Positions 30,601 through 33,343 of a DNA stretch of 33,343 nt are shown here, piece after piece. The stretch's first letter is position 1. Every line of letters begins with the position of its first letter. The stretch comes from Clostridia bacterium (GTDB taxonomy: Bacteria; Bacillota; Clostridia; Christensenellales; UBA1242), in contig JAFSVR010000048.1 of NCBI GenBank assembly GCA_017444895.1, forward strand, positions 1-33,343. The letters run 5' to 3'. Made by a program: the position numbers and the translations under genes. The notes under the pieces were generated by a model that worked only from the letters and a program-made list of their open reading frames with translations, ran no database searches and was not told the DNA's origin.

Positions 30601-33281
30601 TGGCTGTTTTTATAGGTTAAATTAGATTTGTATACCTTTGCATCAACAGAAATATCTGATACCGTTATTTCTGTTGTTGAGAGTTCGGTAATCGTGAGGT
30701 TTTCAAAGTTGTTGTCCCATTCAAAATAATAAATCTTTGATTGATCATAGGTGTTTGGGATAAGGCCACTTTGAGTGTGGTAGAGGTTGATTATGTTGGC
30801 AGGGTTTGTCCCGTTTAAGTAAGATTCAACATCAGATGTCAAAGAGATTGTTGAAGAAATGGTGTCCACATTTTCAACACCATTATAGCCATAAAGTCCA
30901 TCAGTATCTGTTTCACCATTATCTGCGCCATAAACATTGGTTGGGTAATACATCTCAGCAACGTTATACTCAAGAAGTTGATAAGTGAAATTGCTGTTAT
31001 CAGATGAGTTTGTTTTAATCAAGCATTCAAAACTTCCGTTTTCTTTAATGTTACCATAATAATAACTGCGGTAATAAGTTGTTGTGCCGACTGTTTCAGA
31101 ATCACGGAAATTATAGGTATATAACTTATCATCATAAAGCAGGTTTTTGTTGGTTGAATCTGTGTTAACCCCAGAGGAAATGTTGCCATTTATGAGCTCA
31201 CAGATATAGTATTTGCCGGTTGTGTTGTTATAGAAAATCTGCATGTCTGTTCCAACATACTTAATTTGGTTTTCAATGTTTGGCGTGTTGATGTTATATC
31301 CAACAAGCAAACTATCCTCAGGGATTAAGATTGAAAGAATGATGTTGGTGGTAACGTAGCCATGTATATCTTCTTTTGAAGTTATGGACTTAACGATCTC
31401 ATATGAGATGTTTTCAGGGGATAGGTTTTGTGCAAATTGATCATTTCCGTCTTGTTTTTGCTTAACAACGACCTCAATGCTTGAGGACTCCTCATATTCG
31501 GTTCCAATAACGCCACACAGTGTTTTATCTTTTTGCTCAACGAACAAACACCTATTTGCAACGCCGTTGAAAAGAACATTGCTCATTGTTGCATTGTGGA
31601 ATGAATATTCAACGCCATCACCAGTTTTTGAGAATACCAAAACCATGTTGTGTGCAAGTCCAGTAACCTTGAAATCTGCGCCATTGATATCTATTGTTAC
31701 GTTACCAATGGTTTCTTTTTTTGAAATTTGGCCATTTTCAGTGGAAACAGAGGCAGTTGCTGTTGTGCTAAGTAAATCATATCCGTTGAGGTCTGCATTA
31801 TAGCTAAATCCAACAGGGGTGGTGTCGGTTGGGCTTTTTTGGGCGACTTTAACTTCATAAACTGAAATGGTATAGCCAGAAAGCAAAGTGTTGGAGTTTG
31901 ATTCAAAGAAATTGTCGCCGGCAAAAACTGTTCCGGACTGAGTAAAGTTTTTAACCTTAACAAAGTTTCCATAGAAGGTGTAGCCACTGGTGTTAGATTG
32001 TGCAACAACTTGAATTGTTGAAGATTGGTTATTAATTGTGGTTACAGGGTTTGCGCCGTTTGGTGAGGTAATACTGCTTAGAATTAAAGTTTCATAGAAA
32101 AGATCGTTTTTGTTTTCTGCGGTTATTTTTGCAGATCTTGAAACAACATTGAATTCTTCTTTGAGTTCTGGATTGTTATATGTTATTCCGTCATTTTCAA
32201 CGCTTGTTTTTGCTGTTGAAACATTAAATACCCCAGCATTTTGGTTTTCTTCAACAGAAACTTGTGGCAGAAGATAATTAAAATATCCACTTATTGTGCA
32301 AGGAAGGGTGCCTTTGATTATGGCATTGTTTGTGGCTTGTTTGTTTGCTGTGAAACTTGCAAGGGCATAATCGTCGCTTGCTTGGTGCCTTTGCACATTA
32401 ACAACGCGTCCCTCAGGGAAATAACCCTCAAGGTAGGTGATTTTTGAATCGGCCTCATTAAGGGTTAAAGTCTTTTTAATTCTAGAAAAATAGTAGGCGT
32501 TTGAATCATATGAAAGATACCCAACTTTTGAAATGTCTTCGGCAGAGTTTGGTGCAAAAACAGAGAATGCAAGTTTTGATGATTTATATGTTATGGTTGA
32601 GGAATATGTGCTATTGCCACGGCCAGAATTTGTTTTTGCAATAGTCCTAACTTTGATGCTTCGGGTTGTTGCTGTTCCTGTTAGCCTTGGGTTAAACACG
32701 ACCATATATTTGCCAGGGGCTGATTCAATGACCTCAATGCGAATATACTCAAGAGGTTGACGGAATTCGGTTGTTCCAGACTTGACAAAGAAATAAGATG
32801 ATTCAGTGTTAATGGTTTTGTCTGTGTTTAGAACAACTGTTGAATAGAAAGCAATAGGTTTTCCGTCAACAACAACTTCAAAATCAGGGTAGGCAATGTC
32901 TTTGTTGCGGTCGGCAGAGAGTTTTGTCTTATCTGCATCAGAGAGTCCGCTTATTTGAGCATCAGTTAGCCCCATGTATTGTTCGTCGCCATAAACAGAT
33001 TTGGCGTTTTGGCGATAATATGAGAAATTCCACGTGAAAGAACCAGAGAGGGAAGAGGCAATCTTCTCGTGGCCCTCGCCATCTGTTTTTGCATAAACAT
33101 AAGTAACCTCAGGTTCAATCAACCTCAGGTTGCCGGCAGCATCCATGGTTGCACTGTCTTCAGAGATAAGACCGGTTGGCCCGCAGGCAACAAAACTAAT
33201 TGCTGAAAACAGCAATAGAAGAGTTAGCGCAAGCGCCTTAACGATGTTAAATTTACGAGTTGATTGATTTGAGTTTCCCAT
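12660..33281 (-). CDS. Giant surface protein (6873 residues), lipoprotein-type signal, InlB-like repeat modules, C-terminal membrane hairpin
   Basis: A single uninterrupted reading frame is preceded by AAAGGA nine bases before the ATG. Residues 1-33 form a lipoprotein-type signal peptide ending FVAC-G (Cys33). Residues 34 to about 1600 are beta-rich and Tyr/Asn/Thr/Ser-rich, without a family I recognise, and include a glycine-rich loop near 1114-1134. From about 1640 to 6030 come divergent modules of the Listeria-Bacteroides (InlB B-repeat, Flg_new_2-like) type: a GY-x-F-x-GW/Y-Y core, later A-x-F/Y, then a V-x-V strand. About 15 follow each other regularly between residues 3600 and 5215. A helix-rich island lies near 2450-2650. 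An EF-hand-like loop begins at Asp4868. About 6440-6780 is helical, and two membrane helices lie at about 6787-6810 and 6832-6855. No LPXTG signal is present. The likely role is adhesion or a surface coat. The partner gene follows after 14 bases. Confidence 0.9.
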   Translation of the reverse strand: MGNSNQSTRKFNIVKALALTLLLLFSAISFVACGPTGLISEDSATMDAAGNLRLIEPEVTYVYAKTDGEGHEKIASSLSGSFTWNFSYYRQNAKSVYGDEQYMGLTDAQISGLSDADKTKLSADRNKDIAYPDFEVVVDGKPIAFYSTVVLNTDKTINTESSYFFVKSGTTEFRQPLEYIRIEVIESAPGKYMVVFNPRLTGTATTRSIKVRTIAKTNSGRGNSTYSSTITYKSSKLAFSVFAPNSAEDISKVGYLSYDSNAYYFSRIKKTLTLNEADSKITYLEGYFPEGRVVNVQRHQASDDYALASFTANKQATNNAIIKGTLPCTISGYFNYLLPQVSVEENQNAGVFNVSTAKTSVENDGITYNNPELKEEFNVVSRSAKITAENKNDLFYETLILSSITSPNGANPVTTINNQSSTIQVVAQSNTSGYTFYGNFVKVKNFTQSGTVFAGDNFFESNSNTLLSGYTISVYEVKVAQKSPTDTTPVGFSYNADLNGYDLLSTTATASVSTENGQISKKETIGNVTIDINGADFKVTGLAHNMVLVFSKTGDGVEYSFHNATMSNVLFNGVANRCLFVEQKDKTLCGVIGTEYEESSSIEVVVKQKQDGNDQFAQNLSPENISYEIVKSITSKEDIHGYVTTNIILSILIPEDSLLVGYNINTPNIENQIKYVGTDMQIFYNNTTGKYYICELINGNISSGVNTDSTNKNLLYDDKLYTYNFRDSETVGTTTYYRSYYYGNIKENGSFECLIKTNSSDNSNFTYQLLEYNVAEMYYPTNVYGADNGETDTDGLYGYNGVENVDTISSTISLTSDVESYLNGTNPANIINLYHTQSGLIPNTYDQSKIYYFEWDNNFENLTITELSTTEITVSDISVDAKVYKSNLTYKNSQPVYFYYDVMSYVAGGNTTYYYTSPIGYQDSNSINHWFYEFDANASAMTNIQLGSEITDSTFKTLLGEKLVNFYYYYTKSVAPADAQIKQCSSINPDAYTNYTFYKDQELTIPCSETDDVTIVYSNTTAYKYFNIDGKEYRIWFDKDNFSFKLQDAFGNDVDESLLSIGFDFTCDDTDPGTKYKNITQLFKEDGTKIIETADNLVFSKSGVDVSNFKESGTYTSGSISGGTSGGGGTITLIVAYSAYDFEANTTFPVTYTETYTDGEWKGEWKNGSETITNFSNLYIFPTFKITTNENGSPKEYDAFIKVVKNESAYAVVNGATISEIGFRAYTDPSDPSTEVYPKRSPLAGYCIEREAYLLDEDTNEKTQIMVWGKYIPTNDPNDPIIYPSMSNIKDDYADKNSYIFSNNAYYYDIDYSSEKALRQGFMGSYWLSGAPYPNPVLYLSVRHKSHEYSKVEIAVDIKPVYYVEIGGTIVEDSSSNLVQDFSTYSFKDTMANIDANDYINNIYYILNREDFSTIKGYKLIGNEIAQDYYDASRNIDGVILKVNEIALDEESGELRFKDNVDANGNYTNTVYVRISASDLNTYPNAKTIYINGIENKFRPLKADECFIWSTSKKTIKNVGYYDIHGYTTNASTGAIMFNSGELDMFDVCNGLSGIETGTINSTNNLYNFDEVIIGGTTQAYRTSVESASYIDGLDELNKGFFGYTKYASIPIIDSFDAKNSYFLKNRESVMLIADPLITTADGTNYRFLEWKIFSRYNSGVIYYDVDATESLGNTRYSSTLYFNPNSVGYYVIYPIYQRLFTVSVATSVENGPYNQGGSVLFYYNDGLTVKEISDQDVFTVEYLKTLLGGEYGYYYSQITFTPYAYFEDFDEATLANGTLVASNKLKCVLSQNQKYYGVFVVGNTTRIEEIKIKSETEKPRLSNIKNATQNDTLHGGSEKPTVYALTHAGGLTFMLQYTIPASTTQNADRSSNIAVEQNIAFYATCTLSQPTTDATRVKYCLFEENGYLYIVDSVSTNKIDYDTTAPIAKTNVQNINIVSTDKALASLSYGRYYRNTKGSVNYGELAYDDNGNLSTSLKYKTTYIDRGSEIMLVAEPGEGYRFLDWYLSDDLGKTLSQYLNEKYGEDLVSFDDADKILCAVFENGAYYYATCKRIDGELKFTSTGELVPTRLLDKVRGYYINTGSASQPNYVEVFYNQVYDEYFYDSSFTLKVEDKYVYGTNSNGTRAVIVETKTHVSAITSYSETTAGKTTTKFYLNGVQVYEFENATDQTITFYTTKHAGNIVVSGNTLIIKSLHSNIKLVAVYREIYTSNIITDAEDDFDVTILSAYYFAKKDKDSSLSSLANRIDENGNVIKVGDNTTDELIDIYASNGKIDRSQFDLFEDTNLNADIGSLINRKNTNDEFDGYISLDYTYSSNQTGSAWNVFVQNGLGTNELKQVVLEENESLALNNLRFDVDTTLVFVVRTTASNPLSIHTLGLNTNYNLQPLIYPTEKYFELNSSKPKSSNGADVNDIHADYLYYVFALTFNRDPENEYSDLLVHQTREISTTFDIINGYYNDFYGEYFDIGVTLKTTVNGEERQNTQYLNLKKYLVKDSNNPVRFKLTNTSDLATQILDICSGIIDIPEQNLSNITGTQQTFLNLSSLLNYIGSDVIGTNEGNLFISKIRLSETYLSTMLQAYNTTSNSLKLNVINEIEALETAGLIEVTREAGNITALSPVELLPDDVYSVLNYLTAPVSNLVEEKIVCEPYNTRIRTVDGSYTIKTSEAFEDLQDNYYFYRVFAHNNVGNGAINIINLTSIKLYKFSISSLTIDGYDADGNIIYNDEEDGPHRLGSVVGDVNSITFYTSVGTNGRTYVGSVAPQGGAYYYNGTMNQYNTNGTLFNYKYTDTDPDFQENTNAPHYCYADFLLAENTMFLFEGLYEQDVINNRNNYQFMGWYQQKRIHNYEERFYDLDGNRIPVINSKVTNDNNGYSLVKNANGTYSLVENGSPVVVNENNYYQSGTTKQRLYYVNPNTLKLYMVSYNADENVKNVLTLVNANMFEYREWTTLELVSTKIKYPYIAISNADTVIMAIFKKIVDVNVAYNPLTSTLASSTSIDSIGNPLTYTLTKTYEGTTTTLISSTDKQLVYDEFHNNYSTLPTATYEITASGKFYIDATPTFTITPTGGYRLQKTLVAVGENPSNESFENLDEFNADYSINAKYSNSSPLENTNMIYDYSPVVYSIEDDSIVYVLKSDTLYILQDEIVDGKINITYLDGSWKTGYVKIKSTFENTNLTGSVYISFSLNNILHNYKDENAESIININFTTERVTLVYNHLTGFNATKEVAGEKITKAQEYNFEISRGTGENKKTYFSSSIDALYAQNLTDYDGIDACCVFPVFVVNYANANPAFKDHYSQNSGSIEEWLFRFFSIRVFDRYYAYDNVLTLSDTEWATINAAVLADPDYYEALAVFSKTEANTYYFIEFDTVGNMFFYAYFDTDDNLENPLQITTEKIGDESDSFKHWYINAQPYTTSTEDTYPTTHSIEFVSDDNTTNTKYVLNEENLVYFMQGIFEQEFKQTFALSFADHLTLSNDKSKAYDTVFYTLAQLGFGSSEYPDDDIDLANAMPYYLMLTYTGNENARHTSLPTDVDINTTFVSETATLANGLAKTMYHEGRYSTTTNFMVSLGSNFIVFENNLQSRSGDLNFEAGDVYAFIGWFNNGELVSNETSYNIANASGATIEARFVKVVSVDITDMDGNAFLEMSDMQIATEQNLFTFGADNIHYQTINTTVFGYYYDETNPANNHYYALKGANVVFDITPNQNYVVERILYTNPENQSQFIEEKVTMKNKKAVFDVCFMCNSVLKIDVEPGINLKIDQILYNNYQQTSKGKLQTGITLYDLVDANTEDSLKDRSLFAQGTELRLTFNNENYSLIGYFINNVPADSPSCPIIATLSNGGKTIEFTLEQSITLEIRVVENIRLYVEAYAGGTQVINSIQVKNNTTNNVLTSTNEKTPLDSTKTPVVFMAGHEISATLESGYSHSFIGWYYADDETETLLSTNENYIFSINSDNKFLTDDHTITLKAVYATTRTINIVKCKEGTAIPSDSPIFPIFDVIIKYTNKYNKVVSTSLGSTSSQTIEVLSGTSFELTSTIEPDSAEAYYFEGYYVQQGANDFVTSYNEVCSFSTTADYIQTNSATTIKANFTAGIIVTATRRLNDDLYTADKISITANYFPPQLDGKTLSGSTPSIQIGLRTEESLDANLTFTYSIASETAYENIMFVGWYINNKPYTSFDFCQVNENTLTIVSARSNLMALFNGSGNFPRNVSVEARFADVVKVRLERLIDGSNSTDQNLPVAAFATQVELNTLSQIRNIYVNPTAYALNDKSAIEINNIYKHSEIALIAGEYAGYEFIGFKVRFTTVNGTNYEEFIKYDLSGNINNNKLMYYYIDNYNGEMVNEMTIQAYYSAQYTINYVAVIMNPNATAGVDANFSLSTTKFTKYSANTDHADATIDVSLDPSVSANYEFVGYYRTLDEWSSKLATIGRDDNLLSKTQHLTISQSALMADANANNQIFVEARFASKVTITIQCYKKDGTFVKTIETEYPYGVTTEISTGESNFKAWSLPAPDGSNRLVAYYSTATSLSILPLENKTYYALVDSSVTLPTFAVNNMISPKLVVATNTTGLIADNTVYGTTLTDNYINITKSFADQSSEQRFASFNVDIADAYSKGYMFIGWFGSAVYLNNAGEYYFPITSNRYLDLSANLFGNLYAVFAPTSTTQITLNGNIGSYTTNSTILTKKATEYPLYNTTISNGSLTINHPADVVSKATTFASIDDDLYTLEQAEPSVPSITTTRKGYDINVPYYSGNGETRIARIADEDINMYYALNNTIIDVVKLEENALTSDNLNASSPRKPLVSIDNTYTTGRGTVTLYDSQLNEIDNLDSVALFDNIYIVSTPANGYYLDYYIITRKFDTSSALVYRFSDINGDGELELTGEEKLNLRHISIKVLDGPISITPVFKKNFQITVHNQYDVTDDGNYYSKTIYGSDLENATKTLDITAKDGYRISGIMINSTLFPSTLLDYGQSLSSINYNQNTTTASIEGLPGYSHSDSANRFYLTEVKLQISSQENVSVTIFYNKVVTLNVYDSRTLNTGDNGDITMYQLYVDDCTIDTGNNSKTNRPLTQTIISGIKNFASMAETGETFIGYYYNNVVIPDEGIDISGDSAYTIIATYAKQHSLEISIALYDSTESMRINNNNSNTSDYNTPFDGFSVRVTRLKDSDSVSSDVETTTIMKDDGEGLAVYKTANLTYNDNDNIIIEVIDSHGYFSFSGWVLGGKLVQSGETSGNAISPNNLTNGYGNLTAKFKEEVRKITVKQGYISTQDNIEKVRFAAQSTINDEDFVAFEASQNSKSLTLNAGNDGKQRNIIISKAQNKTSGAYYYTISYSIASSINEDSLYLVDSNFNLNPISGKYEYEYEAGSDHYQYKFKSITQINDKVISYGNPYATLNLKNFYQNQTINLNVTTLFNLQYTLSIISAHASDLGDISLRVFVNGTQTNIIQGLSSTSTFAEAMIDIWVEEGSTITIDATRTPSFSTLFNSTTNPIFIKTSSGTAVNFGPEGSEPNITTTQITNFSASEWASRLIADLVYSNIASAFQNEVHGISTYSFTMKSHMYCVADYVPINELQNKYVNAILAVTDNNQLLVIKPNTIDPGTAYPGNTFLFETNMSPTDSAQYVYDSNTTQILDLLDKNNEFIGSDETALSYYKASNSEDYENHYEISSRQTNDQLSGAIDLSQFSENGISAIVEPMANIIAQAGSINAGKTASDTTSYNPNRYDLFYDLNKEYSQEEIAILEEVTISIASQLKDKEYIYEQEKDATEQKIISKDNCPTYVQKYLPIGDTITIKAKVNSNFANEYYIQGLLIINSSSTESIKPFVDGEEIEENNYESYKIVSRDDLTYDVESGTYLYTIPKVSGDINVVVLYEIRPHIIHVSIKELSSASKIEYANSNAPGSTINVDVINDEASNSGKIVSSSTIIVGRNQSAVITAQKSLFSNIIGWATAQTYNTNYLIDAGDSKNIEDVTKMFEDLTKSEEDSDKEKLITLIRDKLYLVDTSENPSRSNLYIQRVDQDMIVSAYVSLLSYTVSMVVEETDIIALRDDNNQIVYNGFVSIAENDTTSYIMTMKDDNFIPTFDNEGNVTNIQEKTGTLLGLSKIKADLISIEESLVNRGTADNPVYYLYYNTGNPVLRYNESTNKVSRVEIKFKEYPATETTTDSFEVAVENRTYTPQEILQGDRAAFYTLTNISLFTSAIPSNLSTYYDATSIGGTQTLSLKPGVAYVSINGKKQQDLSTAVDLNVKVVRINSKGNIIKYSITNQPVDEDGNPFENPEDGVVANYMIQFRVTALNDSGFPVVRITAASPPDNPAYIPYVIDNSEYMENMARMTGTNTKQLSIWDRQTNLDSQTVSISYNNIGNKTEMFTDPNFKLGNLDFKIKFVYAKLSTPIKAIIQTSNHRYDIADKTSAYKTYKTSVLRTVTVNGKVIPLLNNDKQATFENQNLTLAELVQNEVSKYDVCILKNGAYIQNKIFEYLEILADAQTRDGTAMKNAYYLLDFINNFAKTDFFINYASSITSHAIETYQFFTSATASITESLIRATFSYDNSVTASTLSSVLDAMKANYLIPQNFTMADLFTIQRINLFSYYTGTQLDKDAINNYFDNKNPHNLFTGYTYTLNGETFTYDQGSSTKFLDLSVAPNDMCIMVTKLSLKYQHQQNLETNRDGSVKNAIKPYLYYNQASMSFEDEKNIGRFIYTSKNTVEEEITNKLEITTWQKFRNILSAIFNQRHQYDDTYVDNLVSTWAPTASSLNSLESVVSVLTIDPNSRLPVLDLDWEGERPSSEVARTITTIAAAAVVAASIIAVGIATGGSAAPAEASLAVKIFAILKSSSTIVLTGTVVGGTIGLTILLTVDFATEWFYNVNWQHLNKIT
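12715..12925 (-). other. C-terminal pair of membrane helices of the giant protein
   Basis: Two long hydrophobic segments lie within the last 90 residues. The first is TTIAAAAVVAASIIAVGIA, and the second is the IVLTGTVVGGTIGLTILLTV stretch. They are separated by about 20 residues containing GGSAAPAEAS, and a short tail of about 18 residues follows. Together they form a membrane hairpin that would return the C-terminus to the outer side. Confidence 0.8.
15180..28350 (-). repeat. Array of divergent InlB-like protein repeat modules in the giant gene
   Basis: Conserved module cores (aromatic-x-I/V-G-W/Y-Y/F) lie near 28335, 27265, 24760, 23060, 22480, 21830, 21500, 21140, 20790, 20400, 20060, 19430, 18020, 17640 and 15450. 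More degenerate cores lie near 24080, 22150, 19760, 19050, 18740, 18430, 17160, 16800 and 15850. Between 22480 and 17640 they recur every 300-410 bases. Examples are SHSFIGWYYADDETE, NYEFVGYYRTL, GYMFIGWFGSA and GETFIGYYYNN. I saw no long exact DNA repeats, so the copies are old and diverged. Confidence 0.8.
18642..18680 (-). other. EF-hand/dockerin-like calcium-binding loop in the giant protein
   Basis: From Asp4868 the protein reads DINGDGELELTGEE. Asp, Asn and Asp stand at loop positions 1, 3 and 5, Gly at 6 and a hydrophobic residue at 8, as in EF-hand and dockerin loops. Position 12 is Gly, with Glu at 13 and 14, so the loop is not perfect. Only one copy was noticed. Confidence 0.5.
33183..33281 (-). 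other. Lipoprotein-type signal peptide of the giant protein
   Basis: The first 33 residues contain a positively charged start (residues 9-15), a hydrophobic core (ALALTLLLLFSAISF) and the sequence FVAC followed by Gly-Pro. Cys33 with Ala at -1 and Val at -2 fits a lipobox. Phe at -3 is less usual than Leu, so processing by signal peptidase II is likely but not certain. Confidence 0.7.
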
Positions 33282-33319
33282 TTGAGTTCATCCTTTGTTT
33301 CTAGTTTCTCATAGAACTT

Positions 33320-33343
33320 TTATTATTATTTATATAATAATAA
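33320..33343. repeat. AT-only inverted repeat upstream of the giant gene
   Basis: TTATTATTAT at 33320-33329 is the reverse complement of ATAATAATAA at 33334-33343, with a four-base spacer. It begins about 40 bases upstream of the giant gene's start and is cut by the window edge. On the minus strand it contains TATAAA (33329-33334), a possible -10 element. The -35 region would lie outside the window. Confidence 0.4.

Noticed and set aside
12660-33281. Possible LPXTG cell-wall sorting signal or choline-binding repeats in the giant protein
   Set aside because: The C-terminus has no LPXTG-like motif before its helices, and the YY-containing strands lack the Trp/Gly pattern of choline-binding repeats.
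12660-33281. Giant frame as an assembly artefact or merger of several genes
   Set aside because: There is no internal stop, no ribosome binding site plus signal-peptide start inside, and composition and module style are continuous from end to end.
1-33343. CRISPR arrays, tRNA genes, insertion sequences
   Set aside because: No regularly spaced identical repeats, no cloverleaf-like sequence and no transposase frame were seen on either strand.

Overview
The window looks like chromosomal DNA of a low-GC, Gram-positive-type (Clostridia-like, possibly uncultured gut Christensenellales-like) bacterium. This is inferred from MurG, a sporulation-family polysaccharide deacetylase, AGGAGG-type ribosome binding sites, TTGNNN-N17-TATACT promoters, and very large AT-rich surface proteins with InlB-like repeats. 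No taxonomic marker was searched, so the lineage is only a suggestion.

Layout. (1) 1-1141, plus strand: the end of a DUF1538-type membrane protein, then two P-II-like regulator genes in one operon. (2) 1134-2195, minus strand: murG, whose stop codon overlaps that of the second P-II gene. (3) 2300-6927, plus strand: a promoter, then the B and A subunits of a type IIA topoisomerase (gyrase or topoisomerase IV), closed by a hairpin terminator. (4) 6926-9051, plus strand: a promoter overlapping that terminator, a 663-residue membrane protein with a huge disordered acidic cytoplasmic part, and its own terminator. (5) 9052-10754, plus strand: a 150-base regulatory-looking leader, a membrane-anchored polysaccharide deacetylase, a tandem OB-fold single-stranded-DNA-binding-like protein, and a 15-bp-stem terminator that can serve both strands. 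(6) 10822-33281, minus strand: a two-gene operon. The promoter-proximal gene encodes a 6873-residue giant surface lipoprotein candidate. After 14 bases comes a 607-residue secreted, membrane-anchored protein with SH3-like segments. The giant gene alone occupies about 62% of the window.

How the genes fit together. The left part is housekeeping: cell-wall precursor synthesis, DNA topology and small-molecule signalling. The right part is cell-surface biology. The most unusual object is the giant protein. It has a lipobox-type signal peptide, more than 15 divergent beta modules with a period near 100-137 residues, an EF-hand-like calcium loop, a helical C-terminal domain and a C-terminal pair of membrane helices. 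If the signal peptide is processed as a lipoprotein, both ends would be held in the membrane, making a surface loop rather than a fibre with a free tip. The 607-residue neighbour is the natural candidate partner.

There is no gene-free stretch longer than 300 bases. The gaps are 2196-2363, 6879-7018, 9011-9207, 10674-10821 and 33282-33343, and the sites seen in them are listed. No tRNA, rRNA, CRISPR array, insertion sequence or prophage was seen.
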